This document shows positions 1-11,086 of a stretch of DNA of 64,000 nucleotides, in pieces. The notes under the pieces are model-generated. The model saw only the letters and a list, made by a program, of their open reading frames with translations. It was not told where the DNA came from and searched no databases. A program made the translations under genes and the position numbers. Source of the DNA: Emticicia aquatilis (GTDB lineage: Bacteria > Bacteroidota > Bacteroidia > Cytophagales > Spirosomataceae); assembly GCF_014644295.1 (NCBI RefSeq), contig NZ_BMKK01000002.1:124001-188000 (forward strand), in the 5' to 3' direction. How positions within the stretch are numbered: the first letter of the stretch is position 1; each line of letters starts with the position of its first letter.

Positions 1-3000
1 TCATAATTAGCAATGCTCATACCACAATTGTTAAGAAAAAAGCTTAAATTAACATTTGCATTAAGTTTCGTACCCCAAGCTCCCAAACTTTGGTTGAATG
101 CACTGGCATTATCAAACATTATACCCATATTTGTAACGGCTGATACATTCCAACTGCTGATGTCTTGATTAAAAGCACTTGCTCCATTAAACATATAAAC
201 CATACTTGTAACGGCTGATACATCCCAATTACCTATGGGCTGATTGAATGCTATCGCTCCCTTAAACATATCACTCATGCTTGTCACTGCCGAGACGTTC
301 CAACTACCTATGTTTCCGTTAAAAGCAATAGCATTAGAAAACATAGAATTCATACCTGTAACAGATGATACATCCCACGCACCAATATTTTGATTAAATG
401 CATTAGCACTAGCAAACATATAACTCATGTTATCTACATTTGATACGTCCCAGCTACCTATGTTTTGATTAAAGGCATCAGCATTCATAAACATAGCATT
501 CATTTTTGTTACGGCTGATACATTCCATGCACCAATATTCTGATTAAATACAGTAGCGTTAGAAAACATAGAACCCATATCTGTAACAGATGATACATCC
601 CACGCACCAATATTTTGATTAAATGCACTTGCATCATTGAATAGAGCCGTCATCCTTGTTACAGTCGATACATTCCATCCACTAATGTCCTGATTGAATA
701 CTGTAGCACCACTAAACATACCCTCCAAATTTGTTACACCCGATATAACCCATGAGTTTATATTTGATGGACTATTTAGAGATGAACAGTTAAAAAACAT
801 ATATGACATATTCCTAACAGATGATAGATTTGGTACGTCAGTAGCCAGAATATTCAAGTTATTACATCCACCAAAAGCAGCACTAAAATCTGTCCACGCC
901 ACATTACCCCATTGTTTTATTTCAATCAACCTACTCCTATCAGGGCCACTATTAATAGATATTCTTTGAAAATTTGTTGGATAAATACTTAAATCAATCG
1001 TTGCCCCCGATGGCAGGCCTGTAATATTTGGTGAACCCGTAAATGACCCCGAACCAGTAGCACCTCCACCACCTACTTCTTGCCATGTATAATTGACAGT
1101 TCCGCCAGTAGAAGCATTAAAACCAAACTGGGTGCTTCCAGACCCAGTCGTAGCCAAGTTCCAACGAGTGATAAACGGCGTTCCAGTCGGATTTACTACT
1201 TGGCTCACCGTATTGCTGGTACTCGCTGCATATTGTGTAGCATTTCCTGCATAAGATGCCGTAGCACTGTGCGTTCCGAATGTCAAACCTGAAATAGAAA
1301 ACGTAGCAATACCTGATGAGTTGGTTGTAGATGTATAATTTGAAGCACCTATTGTAAGTGTAACAGTCTGACCATTTAACCCGATTGAATTGGAAGTAAG
1401 AGTTGCTGTAAAGACAACATTATTCCCAACTATCGAAGGATTTGTACCTGAACTCAAACTCAAACTCGTTTCAGCCAAACCATTACCCTGAATGGCAAAT
1501 GTATAAGGATTTTCATTAGAATCATTATTGGCAATACTCACCGTAGCTGTCCTTGTTCCACCTGATGAAGGGTCGAAAGTTACGGTAAATGTAGTAGAAC
1601 TTGAAGCGTTGATAGTGGCAGGTAGTGTGATTCCTCCAACTGTAAATTCGCTGTTTCCTGTACTTATTGAGCTTATATTTAATGTTGCTGAGCCTGTATT
1701 TTCAATTGTAAAAGTCCTCACAAATGTTCCAGATGTTACGTTTTGAGAACCAAAATTAGTATGGTCGATAACTGAAGGGGTTACATCACCGCTTACAATA
1801 GTGGTTCCGTTACCTTTGAGATTGATTTCAGGCAATGAATTAATAACATCCGAATCAGTTGCGGAGTTATTACCTGGAACAGGGTCTGTAGCGGTTGAGC
1901 TAACAGTTGCAGTATTACTCAAAGTACCTGTTGCCGACCCACTCAATGTAGCTGATGCAGTATAAGTAAACGAACCTCCTGCTGGTAGATTGATAGTTTC
2001 GTTGATATTGCCAGTACCAGAGGTTGTACCAGTACCACCACCAGCACCTACACCAGTCCAGGTAATTCCAGTAAGAACAGCAGGGAAAGTATCACCTACG
2101 TTTGCAGTTGTATTAGATGGTCCTGCATTCGATACAGTAATTGTATAAGTAACTCCAGAGCCAGCATTGATTGTACTTACACCATCTGTTTTAGTAATCG
2201 AAACATTGGCTTGTGGGGTTAATGTGGTATTGTCGGTCGCTGAATTATTAGCAGGATTAGGGTCTGTTACAGATGAAGACACTGTTGCTGTATTAGATAA
2301 AGTTCCAGTCGCAGCAGATGAAATACTCGCTGAAGCAGTAAATGTAAAACTGCCCCCCACTGGTAAATTTAGTGTTGCGTTGATATTTCCAGTGCCAGAA
2401 GCTGGTCCGGTGCCACCACCAGCACCTACACCTGTCCAACTAACGGTCAATGAAGCTGGGAAGGTATCAGCGACGTTAACATTTGTCGCAGCATCAGGCC
2501 CTGCATTCGAAACCGTGATAGTGTAAGTAGTTGAATTTCCTGGGGCGACGGATGTCAGACCATCAGTGCAAGTAATTGAAAGGTCGGCTGATGAAGCTGT
2601 CCCCGTGCCTTGAATAGCAAAATTATAAGGGTTTTCGTCAGAATCATTATTGGCAATATTGAGGGTAGCGGTTCGAGTACCAGTTGCAGAAGGGTCAAAG
2701 GTTACAGTAAATGTAGTAGAACTTGCGGCGTTGATTGTGGTAGGTAATGTAATTCCTCCAATTACAAATTCACTACTTCCTGTACTTATTGAGCTTATAT
2801 TTAATATTCCTGTACCTGTATTTTCAATCGTAAAGGTTCTTACTATCGTACCCGATGCTACATTTTGAGAGCCAAAATCAGTATGGTCGGTAGCTGATGG
2901 GGTGGCGTCACCGCTAACTATTGACGTTCCATTCCCTTTGAGGTTTATTTCGGGATTAGCAGCCGTTGTTGTAAAACTTAAATCAGAACCATAAGAAGTA

Positions 3001-4718
3001 CCCGCAAGATTTGTAGCGTATGCTCTAAAGTAAATAAGTGTACCAGATGGAAGCGAACTTACTGTGCCACTAAAAGTTCCAGTACCTGAGCCATTTGCAA
3101 CCTTCGTATCATTGATAGTTGGATTAGAGTTTGCTGACCAAACTATTCCTCTTTCAATTACTGTACTTCCTCCAGTAGCAGTTACGTTTCCTCCTAAGGT
3201 AGCACTTGTATTTCCAACCCCACTCGCTGTGGTGGTTGTTACGGTAGGAGCTGTTGGTGCTGTAAACTTTGCATTAAACAAATCGGCAAAGCCTGCTGAG
3301 GTTAAGCCTGGCTGTGAACCAAAAGTTGTTGTGTTATTAAATGTACCCGTTATCCAATAAGTACCTGAGTTTGTATTGGTGGTAATGCCTCTTCCTGCAC
3401 TTAAATTTGCTGCTGTTGCAGTTGTTGTGGCATTATTTGCCCACAACTCCGTACCGTTTGCAGCATTATAACCTGCAATAAAAACTTGACCATTACCACT
3501 ACTATTACTTAAACTTAAGGAACCAAAATTGGTAGGACTTGAATTATGGCTACCAGTAATTGCAATAGTACCCGTACCATCACTAATAATGCTATACGAT
3601 TTTTCAGTGTTTAAATCACCAGCAGAACCACCAGCAGATTTTCCCCACACAAAATTGTGACTGGTTGTAGAATACCTACCTATCCATATATCATTGCCAC
3701 CAGCATTAGTAAGCGAAATTCCAGCACCTCCGTTTGGTAAAGTCATAGCGGCAGGGAAACTACCAGAAACAAAAACATCGCCTGTACTGGCATCATAAGT
3801 GCATGAAGAAGCATCATCTCCTACTGTAGTATTTGTTCCAAAACTTATGCCATTTGTAAAAGCACCTGTAGAAGCATTTAACTCTAAAACAACTAAATCA
3901 GCAGTAGCCGTAGTATTAGCAGTTGGACTTGAATTAGTGAATGAGGGTAAAGACCCATAAGTAGCTGTAAGCCCCGAAAAGAACCCAGAGGCTACCAGTT
4001 TTCCTGTACCTCCTGGCACATAACACAAGCCAGGGCAGCCATCACCAAATGAAGAACCACCTGTTGCTGCCCACACACATGAGCCATTACTTGGGTTTAT
4101 TTTTTGAATTAATAGGTCAGAGCTTCCCACTGAGGTAAATGTACTACTACAACCATTAAAAGAGGTATTATAAGAATCAGAAATATAGACATTACCCGAA
4201 GGGTCTAAACAAATTGCATTAGGAGTATCGCTTGCTGTTCCTCCATTGGTAACTGCCCAAGTAACTGCTCCAGTAGAGGCGTTTAATTTTACAATAAAGC
4301 AATCACTTGAAGTTCCAGGATTGGTTATGGTAATACCTCCTATGGTTATACTCGAATTAGACCCCGAATATAAACCATATACATACACATCCGTGCCATT
4401 GGTACAAATGGCAGAGCCGTAATCAGCACCAGTGCCACCAAAAGCTAAAGACCATCTGTAAGCACCTGCTGAAGTATAACTGGCTATAAAGGCATCGCTA
4501 CTTCCTGCTGAGGTTGCACTGGCTGTGCCTGAGCCATAATCAAGGTCAACACTGTTAGAAAATCTACCAGTTACATATATATTTCCAGAGGCATCGGTAC
4601 AAATAGCAGAGGAAATTTCAGCACCAGCAGAACCATTACCACCAGCATAAGTCCAAATAGATTGTGAATATCCTGCAATGCTGATAAATAGCAAAAGGTT
4701 TAGAAGAAATTGTTTCAT
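1..4718 (-). CDS. giant secreted beta-propeller/Ig/BspA-repeat surface protein (3' end outside window)
   Basis: The frame runs unbroken from an ATG at 4718 to the window edge, at least 1572 codons; frame was checked at several points by reverse-complement reading. Residues 1-20 ([20 protein letters not shown]) look like a signal peptide. Residues ~20-480 are SBBP-type propeller repeats ([22 protein letters not shown]). An Fn3-like segment follows (~486-585), then choice-of-anchor-D (~588-709), two DUF11 domains (~711-953), a second choice-of-anchor-D (~956-1079) and an Ig-like domain (~1081-1176). From ~1240 come ten 25-residue BspA/DUF285 repeats (WDVSxVTxMxxMFxxAxxFNQ). The two anchor-D copies lie 1122 bp apart and are very alike. 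Probably a cell-surface adhesin. The C-terminus, where a type IX sorting domain would sit, is not visible. Family assignments are from motif recognition. Confidence 0.85.
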   Translation of the reverse strand, partial: MKQFLLNLLLFISIAGYSQSIWTYAGGNGSAGAEISSAICTDASGNIYVTGRFSNSVDLDYGSGTASATSAGSSDAFIASYTSAGAYRWSLAFGGTGADYGSAICTNGTDVYVYGLYSGSNSSITIGGITITNPGTSSDCFIVKLNASTGAVTWAVTNGGTASDTPNAICLDPSGNVYISDSYNTSFNGCSSTFTSVGSSDLLIQKINPSNGSCVWAATGGSSFGDGCPGLCYVPGGTGKLVASGFFSGLTATYGSLPSFTNSSPTANTTATADLVVLELNASTGAFTNGISFGTNTTVGDDASSCTYDASTGDVFVSGSFPAAMTLPNGGAGISLTNAGGNDIWIGRYSTTSHNFVWGKSAGGSAGDLNTEKSYSIISDGTGTIAITGSHNSSPTNFGSLSLSNSSGNGQVFIAGYNAANGTELWANNATTTATAANLSAGRGITTNTNSGTYWITGTFNNTTTFGSQPGLTSAGFADLFNAKFTAPTAPTVTTTTASGVGNTSATLGGNVTATGGSTVIERGIVWSANSNPTINDTKVANGSGTGTFSGTVSSLPSGTLIYFRAYATNLAGTSYGSDLSFTTTAANPEINLKGNGTSIVSGDATPSATDHTDFGSQNVASGTIVRTFTIENTGTGILNISSISTGSSEFVIGGITLPTTINAASSTTFTVTFDPSATGTRTATLNIANNDSDENPYNFAIQGTGTASSADLSITCTDGLTSVAPGNSTTYTITVSNAGPDAATNVNVADTFPASLTVSWTGVGAGGGTGPASGTGNINATLNLPVGGSFTFTASASISSAATGTLSNTATVSSSVTDPNPANNSATDNTTLTPQANVSITKTDGVSTINAGSGVTYTITVSNAGPSNTTANVGDTFPAVLTGITWTGVGAGGGTGTTSGTGNINETINLPAGGSFTYTASATLSGSATGTLSNTATVSSTATDPVPGNNSATDSDVINSLPEINLKGNGTTIVSGDVTPSVIDHTNFGSQNVTSGTFVRTFTIENTGSATLNISSISTGNSEFTVGGITLPATINASSSTTFTVTFDPSSGGTRTATVSIANNDSNENPYTFAIQGNGLAETSLSLSSGTNPSIVGNNVVFTATLTSNSIGLNGQTVTLTIGASNYTSTTNSSGIATFSISGLTFGTHSATASYAGNATQYAASTSNTVSQVVNPTGTPFITRWNLATTGSGSTQFGFNASTGGTVNYTWQEVGGGGATGSGSFTGSPNITGLPSGATIDLSIYPTNFQRISINSGPDRSRLIEIKQWGNVAWTDFSAAFGGCNNLNILATDVPNLSSVRNMSYMFFNCSSLNSPSNINSWVISGVTNLEGMFSGATVFNQDISGWNVSTVTRMTALFNDASAFNQNIGAWDVSSVTDMGSMFSNATVFNQNIGAWNVSAVTKMNAMFMNADAFNQNIGSWDVSNVDNMSYMFASANAFNQNIGAWDVSSVTGMNSMFSNAIAFNGNIGSWNVSAVTSMSDMFKGAIAFNQPIGNWDVSAVTSMVYMFNGASAFNQDISSWNVSAVTNMGIMFDNASAFNQSLGAWGTKLNANVNLSFFLNNCGMSIANY

Positions 4719-4772
4719 ACGTAATTAGTATAAATTCTGAAGAAGTTTAACCTTCGGGATAGAAAAGAAAAA

Positions 4773-4803
4773 CAAATGTATTGAGAAGGGAAAAGTTTTC
4801 AAA
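4773..4803 (-). promoter_or_regulatory. Bacteroidota-type promoter for the giant surface protein
   Basis: Read on the minus strand, TTTG is followed after 19 bases by TACATTTG. This matches the Bacteroidota consensus TTTG-N19/21-TAnnTTTG. It lies about 55 bases before the ATG at 4718. Seen directly; promoter activity is inferred. Confidence 0.55.
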
Positions 4804-4847
4804 AAAATCTTATTGAGTGGTATGTCAATACATTTGTTCCTTTTGTC

Positions 4848-7655
4848 TTAGTTACAGCCACTCAAGGCCATAATTTTCGCCTCAAATACAGCTCCATTTG
4901 CTACTTGAAAACCACCTCCAACAAGTGGATTCAACGTAATACTATTATTTGCCAAATACTTTACATTTGCTCCTGCCAAAACTGTATTAGTTGCTGTAAT
5001 TGTATTTGATGATGTCTGAATACTTGTACCTGAAATATTCGTTGTTAGATTGAGATTACTACCAACTGAACTTACTTGTACCGTTTGAGTAGGGATTCTA
5101 CTACTATTACCACACGAGACACTTTCACAAGCGGCATAATAGGTGGTCGTTGTACTTGGCATTTGTACCAATGGACTACCAGTTCCAAGGGCTGCACCTC
5201 CTGTAGCAGAATTATACCATTTGATAGTGCCACTACTACAAGTTGCTGATAATGAGACATTTGAGCCAGGACAAACCAGTGTTTTATCAGTTGAAACATT
5301 AGTTGGGTTTGGTGGGGTTGATTCTAATGTTACAGTGACAGGAACCCTGTCTGTATTACATATACTCAAAAAGTTATTTGTACACTCGGCATAGTAAGTG
5401 GTGGTGGTACTCACTGTCTGTGAAATAGAATTAGTTGTACCAATAGATGCTCCTCCAGTTGCGGTACTATACCAGTTAAGGCTACCATTGCTACAGCTTG
5501 CTGATAAGGTTACACTACTTGTTGAACAAATAAAACTTGGGTTGGCAGTTACATTGCTCGGAACGGGTGTATAAACAAAAGACTCTCCTGAGCCACGATT
5601 ACTTTCACAAGTACCGTTTGAACAACTTGGATAATAACGATTAAATCCGGGAGTTGGATTGACAGGTGTGTTTACAAACGGACTGCCTGTACCTACCAAT
5701 GAGCCACCACTTGGGGCATTGTACCATCTGACAGTTCCCACCGCACAAGTTGCTGAAAATGTGATGGCAGGTATTGTATTGCCACAGATATTTCTTATGC
5801 TGGTAGTAATATTAGTTGGTGTTCCTAAAATCACTATTGGTTGAGCATTAACAGCATTGCTATAACAACTTCCACTTTTACACTTGACCGAATATGTAAT
5901 GTTTGAAGTAACAGTAGGGGTAAATGGCGTGGTTGTCGAAAGAGCCGTTGCTCCATTATACCATTCGGGTATAGCTCCGCCTGTACAATTTGCACTTAGG
6001 CTTACCTGTGTACCCGGACAGACTGCCGTACTGCTAACTGTTATGTTAGTTGGGTCTGTGGGTAAAGTTACGGTTATATTTCCAGTCGAAATTCGAGTTA
6101 TATTGATACAGGTAGCACTTGTTTCACAAGCGGCATAATAAACCGATGGATTTGCAAGTGGAGTAACAGATAAACCCGTTCCAGTGCCAATACTTGTACC
6201 TCCGTTAAAAACATTATACCACGTAACTGTACCAGTGGTACAAGTGGCTGATAAAGTAACGCTTTGTCCGCAAGTAACAGAAGTACTACTTGCTGATACG
6301 GTAGTTGGGTCGGCTGGCACAGTAGATGCTGATTGAAACTCGTATGCTCCAATATCAGTTTGAGATTCAAAAGGGCGAGCGTTACCCATTACATCGGTGG
6401 TTAGTCCCGTACTTCCTTTATTAATCATCGGCGAACAAGATGTAAGAGTTAATCCATCATCTGCCGTAAAATATTTATTATCTACCCCAATTATATTAGC
6501 AGTATTGCTAAAAAGTGGCGGTAAATCCATATTATTACCCCCATTTGTACCATCGGCAGGATTCCACGAACCATTTAAACTTGACCCTAAAACGTTAGAG
6601 TTTGAAATAGTAAGTGTAGATGTATTATTGATAATATTTAAACTTCCCAATGTAGCATTTCGTATGATGGAGTTGGTAATATTTACAATACCTGACTGTA
6701 AATAGACAGGGCTTGAACTTGTAGTAGTATTATTATAAAAAGTCAAATGATTGATATTAATAACATTACCACCTGGCTGATTACTTGAAATATATAGAAC
6801 ACCACCATTAGCAGTGTTATTTGTTATGACATTATTAATCATATTTACCCAAGTACGGTGAAAGAATATCATACCTGTAGAATTACTTGTATTACCAGTC
6901 CAATAGCAATTTTCGAGTGTCGTTACCAAGTTTGCCCAACTATTTTGATTGTTTTGATACAGGACACCTGAATTTGAAAAATTACCAGTAATTACACAGT
7001 TTTTAATCTGTGCAGTAGCAATAGAAAACATCAAAGCGGCTCCTCTAAACGAACTAACATTTATATTTCCTACACCTGCTACATTTATATCTTGACTGGG
7101 AGCCGATACTGCCGTAGAGAATGTCTGACCACCCGTAAGAATAAAACCATCTAATACTGTGGGAGCATTTAAACCATTACCAATAAAAACAGCTATATGA
7201 TAAACATTGCTTCCGACAATATCCGTATGGCTTTCATTAATATTGTTTCCATCAGTATTGGTGTCATTGTTATCAATATCACCCGAAAGTATCGTTTTAT
7301 TATTTGACCAATTTCTTTGACTAAGCAACGTTTCTGTACCAATAAAACCGCCGTATATTTTCACACCATCTTTTATTAAAAATAGCTTATCTCTCGGGTC
7401 AGCAGGCGAAGCATTTCCCGAACCATCCTTCTGTGGTTTATAAACTCCAGCCATTACTCAAACTTCATCACCACTCGATGAAGCGTTTATCATTGCCTGT
7501 AAATCAGCAGAGGCATTGACCCATGATAAGCCATCGCCCGTTCCAGTAGCAGTAGGTTTAACATATCTAATTACTGCGAACGAATTGATAGCAATCAGAT
7601 TGAAAATAATAAAGGCACAACTAAGTGTAAACTTTGAAGTAAACTGTTTTTTCAT
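4848..7655 (-). pseudogene. secreted right-handed beta-helix / Ig-repeat protein interrupted by one in-frame TGA
   Basis: Two minus-strand frames in the same phase, 7655-7458 (65 aa) and 7454-4848 (868 aa), are separated only by TGA (7460-7458) and one Val codon. The first part has a signal peptide and the typical start of 'choice-of-anchor Q' helix proteins (RYVKPTATGTGDGLSW, then AMINASSSGDEV). Family members usually continue WVAAGVYKP; here the Trp position is TGA and the text resumes V-MAGVYKP. A TGG-to-TGA change fits exactly. The second part has a beta-helix (~1-370), five Ig-like repeats with WYN and TTTYYAxCE motifs (~380-800), and a C-terminal stretch resembling a 3-coathanger stack domain. 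Joined length would be 935 residues. It may be a true pseudogene, a phase-variable allele or a sequencing error. The downstream ATG at 7454 would give a product without signal peptide. Confidence 0.8.
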
Positions 7656-7721
7656 GGTAAAAATTGATTTAGGTATGTTTGATTATTCAGCAAAAAGCGA
7701 GGAAAGATTTGATGAAGTATT

Positions 7722-8072
7722 CTATCTTTCAATCATGAAAGTTCCACTTATTTTGGGCTTAGATATATCGTAAAAGTGTTTGGCTCGGCGGCATGAAATC
7801 TTAAAGATTTCATTATTCTCCATCTTTATTTGTGCCGATGATTCTTCAAAACCGACTACATAATCAAGATTGATAACAACTGAACGGTTCGGTCTAAAAA
7901 ATGAGAATTCCTGCAATCTTTTTTCTAAGATTCCTAAAGTGATAGATGAAATTATCGTACGGCCATCGTCTAAATGAACTTCAGTATAGTTGATGTCGGC
8001 TTTGAGAAGGCGAATGTTTTTAGGAGCAATTTTGAGTCTGCCTCCGATGTGCAAAAGTGTTTCGTTATTCAT
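7722..8072 (-). CDS. stand-alone LytTR DNA-binding protein
   Basis: A 116-residue protein made almost entirely of one LytTR domain. Visible hallmarks are NYTEVHLDDGRTIISSITLG near the start and FFRPNRSVVINLDYVVGF in the second half, the usual RxHRSxxVN-type recognition region. No receiver domain is present, so it is not a classical response regulator. It is transcribed towards the beta-helix gene, with an ~65-base gap. A 21-bp-period direct repeat at 8132-8173, about 60 bases before its ATG, is a plausible self-operator. Its targets are unknown; the neighbouring surface-protein genes are reasonable candidates by position only. Confidence 0.85.
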   Translation of the reverse strand: MNNETLLHIGGRLKIAPKNIRLLKADINYTEVHLDDGRTIISSITLGILEKRLQEFSFFRPNRSVVINLDYVVGFEESSAQIKMENNEIFKISCRRAKHFYDISKPKISGTFMIER

Positions 8073-8131
8073 GGTCTAATTGGGCTAAAAGTCTTATCCA
8101 AAGGTATTATTTTTAGCCCCTATGGTGTTAG

Positions 8132-8173
8132 CTCATTTTGAACATTCTTTAACTCATTTTTGACATTTCGTAA
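8132..8173 (-). promoter_or_regulatory. 21-bp-period direct repeat before LytTR gene (candidate LytTR operator)
   Basis: CTCATTTT starts at 8132 and again at 8153, exactly 21 bases later. The two 21-base units share 16 of 21 positions (ACATT also conserved). On the minus strand each unit holds an AATGTnnAA core. LytTR proteins are known to bind direct repeats with this spacing, but the core fits the published half-site only partly. The autoregulatory role is inference. Confidence 0.45.
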
Positions 8174-8253
8174 GAAAATAGACCAATGAAGTAATAAAAT
8201 AATAGATTTTTGCTCACAAGAAAGTGAAATTTGTGTAAGAGAGGTAAAGATTT

Positions 8254-8293
8254 AATCCTTTTAAGTGAGCCTCTTTAATAAGGATTTTTTTTT
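8254..8293 (+). terminator. orphan plus-strand intrinsic terminator with alternative pairing
   Basis: AATCCTT (8254-8260) pairs with AAGGATT (8280-8286), which runs into a T tract to 8293. No plus-strand gene lies upstream. AGAGG (8240-8244) can pair with CCTCT (8270-8274) in a mutually exclusive fold. The rest of the 365-base gap 8073-8437 holds the LytTR direct repeat and the peptidase terminator. This could end a small RNA. Confidence 0.45.
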
Positions 8294-8391
8294 CATTTAA
8301 AAACCCGCTATTTGGGATAAAACTGAGTAGGTTTTTGGAAAAGATAGGTATGCGAGAAAGTTAGCCTGAAATTTGCGGTAAATTTTAATAA

Positions 8392-8424
8392 TAAAAAAGA
8401 GTTTCCTTCATAAAAAGGAAACTC
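8392..8424 (-). terminator. intrinsic terminator of the M14 peptidase gene
   Basis: GAGTTTCCTT (8399-8408) and AAGGAAACTC (8415-8424) form a perfect 10-bp stem. On the minus strand a run of six to seven T follows. It sits 14 bases after the peptidase stop codon. Confidence 0.8.
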
Positions 8425-8437
8425 TCAAAATGTTTCT

Positions 8438-11002
8438 TTATTCTTCTTCAGCTCCAAATTGTCCTCCAGAACTAATATTACTACCAAAGAAAAGGGCATT
8501 CAAGAAAAGTTTGTTGGTACCAAACCACGTCCCTCTGAAATTTGGGTCATCAGAAAATAAAATTGCTCGGCCATTTCCCTCGTAACTTATGTTGATAGCT
8601 GCCGAGTTTGCTATACGCTTCAAAGATTCCTGATGTACATAACCCGTAATTCTTGGATTTTGAGTATAAACTAAAACCGAATTTGCTGCTCCTGTGCTAA
8701 GCTCTAAAATCGTATTATTATTACGATAAATAGCCAATTTTTTACCTGTAAAACCAAATCCAATTGGACTCGTAATGTCGAGTTCTGCTTCAAAAATTGC
8801 ACCACCTGTTTGCTTGGCACCTTCCGAAGCCTGCAAATCTTCGTAGTTGATGCGAGCTTTGTTTCGGCTACTATCTGGCTTTATTTCACGGAGTTTTTCT
8901 TTTACAATTTCTTGCTTTATAGCCCATTCTGTGCCAGTTTTTAGGGTAATTAACGTTCCTCCATTGGCAACCCATGCTTTTAGTTTTTGGATTGCTGGTT
9001 TGTCCAGAACGGCATAATTTCCACCCACCAGCACGATTGTATTATATCGGTTGATATTCAAACGAGCAAAGTTATAGACTTCCACTTTCGTGATTGGCAT
9101 TCCGATTTTTGTATCTAATAAATGCCAAACTTCACCAGCCTCTGATGATGTCACACCTCCACCAACGAGCATCATTGCTTGAGGCTTCTTAACGGTCTGA
9201 AAACTATTACTTCCTAAATCAATGCCGGATGTGCTAAATCCTGTCGAAACTGGTTCAATCGTAACGCCCGTATTTTGCGAAATTTGTTTTAATTTCTGGT
9301 ATAATTCATCTGAAGTGATTTTTTGTTTTTGTACAGAAACCAATAAAGTTCCGTAGCCATATTCTTTGCCACCAATACCAAATTTTTTGAAAGAAGTCTT
9401 AGTAAGTATTTGGTTGTCAAGTAGTTGGTTCAAGGCTTTTGGAGCATAATAATCTGTCCATTCAATCAGATAAGCGTAGTTACTTTTGGTGAATGGGGTA
9501 GGAGTTGGCTTTAAATCGGTTTTTGTGATATGTTCTCCTTTTTGGAAAGCTCCTTTCAATTCGGCATGAGGAAGCCCATAAGCCAGTGCTAAATTCCATG
9601 CCGATGCATCGTAAAATAAGCTATCGGCAAAAGTTGTTGGTCGGTCAAATATCGAACGAACCATTAAAAACTGTTGCTGTGCCGATGGAATCACCACTGC
9701 TTTACCTTTTTTGAAAGTTGACCCATTTTCGGTAACATCACCAGCTAAATGATAGAATTCGATGTTGTGTTGCAGCAATAAATCCCAAAACGCACGATTA
9801 CGGCTTTGGTCGTTGGCATCTCCGATAATATAGGCTTTAGTGGCAAATTTTTGCCCTTGTGCTATCGTCTCCGAAAAGAAATTACGTTGATGTTTCAATA
9901 AGTTTTCTTTTTCAACCAACGATGCTCGCACAGTTGCCAAAGCATTGACAAGTTGATTCCTGACCGTAAAACCAAAAGTTAAATCTCCATTTTGGCTTTC
10001 TTGTACGTGCCCACGTGAGCTTGCTTGTTCAAATAAAAGCCCCAAGCCTCCTTCTAAATCAGGGTAACTTGAGCCATAGCCAGGGTAAAAGTTATCAAAC
10101 GATTCTTTGGTGTAATATAACGAGCCGATTTCATTCATGGCTTGTTCAAAATATTTTGCAAATCGCCCATTGAGTTCTTTGTAAACGTATTTCGGAACGA
10201 GTGGATTTTCGGCATTTTCTTTGGTTGGTTCAAAAAAGTGTGAAGCATTAGTCCCCATTTCGTGAAAATCAGTCACGACATTTGGCAACCATTGATGATA
10301 AAACGCCAAACGATTCCTACTTTCAACATTCACCGCCAAATACCAATCACGGTTCAAATCAAACCAATAATGATTCGTACGTCCACCTGGCCAAACTTCG
10401 TTGTGTTCACGGTCGTTGGCATCAGCTACCATCGGGTCGCCTTTGTGCATATTTGCCCAGTGTGTATGGCGGTCACGTCCATCTGGATTTATTACGGGCT
10501 CCATCAAAATCACGGCATCTTTCAGCCACCCGAGTGCCTCTGGGTCTTCGGTTGCAGTTAAATAATAGGCCGTCAGAATCGAGGCTTCTCCACCCGAAGG
10601 CTCATTGCCGTGTACATTATAGCCCAACCAAATAATGGCAGGTGCTTTCTTGGTATCGGGCATTGGTTTGCTTGGGTCAGTAATTGTTAGATGCTCTTTT
10701 CTGATTTCCTCTAAACGCTTGATGTTATCAGGAGTAGAAATCGTTACAATGATTTGCTCACGATGTTCGTTGGTTTCTCCAATTTTCTGAACTGTTACTC
10801 GGTCAGATACTCGGTCGAGTTCACGCATGTACTCAACCAATTTGTCATGGCGAGTGTGGTGCGAACCAATGCCATATCCAAAGAACTGTTCTGGAGTCGG
10901 AATAGCTGAATTGAGCTGTTTTTTAGGAAAAAAATAATCGTTTTGGGCAAAAGAAATGGCAGAAATGCCGAGGCAGTAAACAAACGTTAGAAGTTTCTTC
11001 AC
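8438..11002 (-). CDS. secreted M14-family zinc carboxypeptidase
   Basis: An 854-residue exported metallopeptidase. Residues 1-19 (MKKLLTFVYCLGISAISFA) are a signal peptide. The M14 catalytic domain shows the zinc pair in NVHGNEPSGGE (His131, Glu134), the NPDGRDR substrate-binding motif at 172-178, the third zinc ligand in DFHEMG (His247) and the general-base Glu325 in LLFEQASSRG. All key residues are present, so it should be active. The second half (~400-854) is a glutamine-amidotransferase-like/beta region often fused to this subfamily in Bacteroidota. Likely role: trimming C-terminal residues from extracellular or periplasmic peptides. It has its own terminator and no obvious operon partner. 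The substrate cannot be told from sequence. Confidence 0.93.
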   Translation of the reverse strand: MKKLLTFVYCLGISAISFAQNDYFFPKKQLNSAIPTPEQFFGYGIGSHHTRHDKLVEYMRELDRVSDRVTVQKIGETNEHREQIIVTISTPDNIKRLEEIRKEHLTITDPSKPMPDTKKAPAIIWLGYNVHGNEPSGGEASILTAYYLTATEDPEALGWLKDAVILMEPVINPDGRDRHTHWANMHKGDPMVADANDREHNEVWPGGRTNHYWFDLNRDWYLAVNVESRNRLAFYHQWLPNVVTDFHEMGTNASHFFEPTKENAENPLVPKYVYKELNGRFAKYFEQAMNEIGSLYYTKESFDNFYPGYGSSYPDLEGGLGLLFEQASSRGHVQESQNGDLTFGFTVRNQLVNALATVRASLVEKENLLKHQRNFFSETIAQGQKFATKAYIIGDANDQSRNRAFWDLLLQHNIEFYHLAGDVTENGSTFKKGKAVVIPSAQQQFLMVRSIFDRPTTFADSLFYDASAWNLALAYGLPHAELKGAFQKGEHITKTDLKPTPTPFTKSNYAYLIEWTDYYAPKALNQLLDNQILTKTSFKKFGIGGKEYGYGTLLVSVQKQKITSDELYQKLKQISQNTGVTIEPVSTGFSTSGIDLGSNSFQTVKKPQAMMLVGGGVTSSEAGEVWHLLDTKIGMPITKVEVYNFARLNINRYNTIVLVGGNYAVLDKPAIQKLKAWVANGGTLITLKTGTEWAIKQEIVKEKLREIKPDSSRNKARINYEDLQASEGAKQTGGAIFEAELDITSPIGFGFTGKKLAIYRNNNTILELSTGAANSVLVYTQNPRITGYVHQESLKRIANSAAINISYEGNGRAILFSDDPNFRGTWFGTNKLFLNALFFGSNISSGGQFGAEEE

Positions 11003-11086
11003 GGTGATTTTAGGGTTTAGTTTGAGATGACTTAAAGTTAAGAAAAAAGCCTAAGATTTTATTGGCCTTTGATAGAAGTTTGGTGT

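Noticed and set aside
70-815. CRISPR-like 75-nt periodicity
   Set aside because: The repeats are in frame, vary by codon and encode WDVSxVTxM BspA repeats, so they are coding, not CRISPR.
694-3360. Plus-strand open frames inside the giant surface protein (for example 2167-2526)
   Set aside because: They are opposite-strand shadows of the Thr/Gly-rich minus-strand coding region; they have low-complexity Val/Pro-rich content and no start signals.
5143-6705. Plus-strand open frames within the beta-helix/Ig gene
   Set aside because: Repeated shadow of the Ig repeats on the other strand; content mirrors the minus-strand repeats.
7458-7460. Selenocysteine or reassigned TGA at the interrupted Trp codon
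   Set aside because: No Sec hairpin was apparent and TGA is used as a normal stop in other genes here (for example the 122-aa ATP synthase protein). A mutation is simpler.
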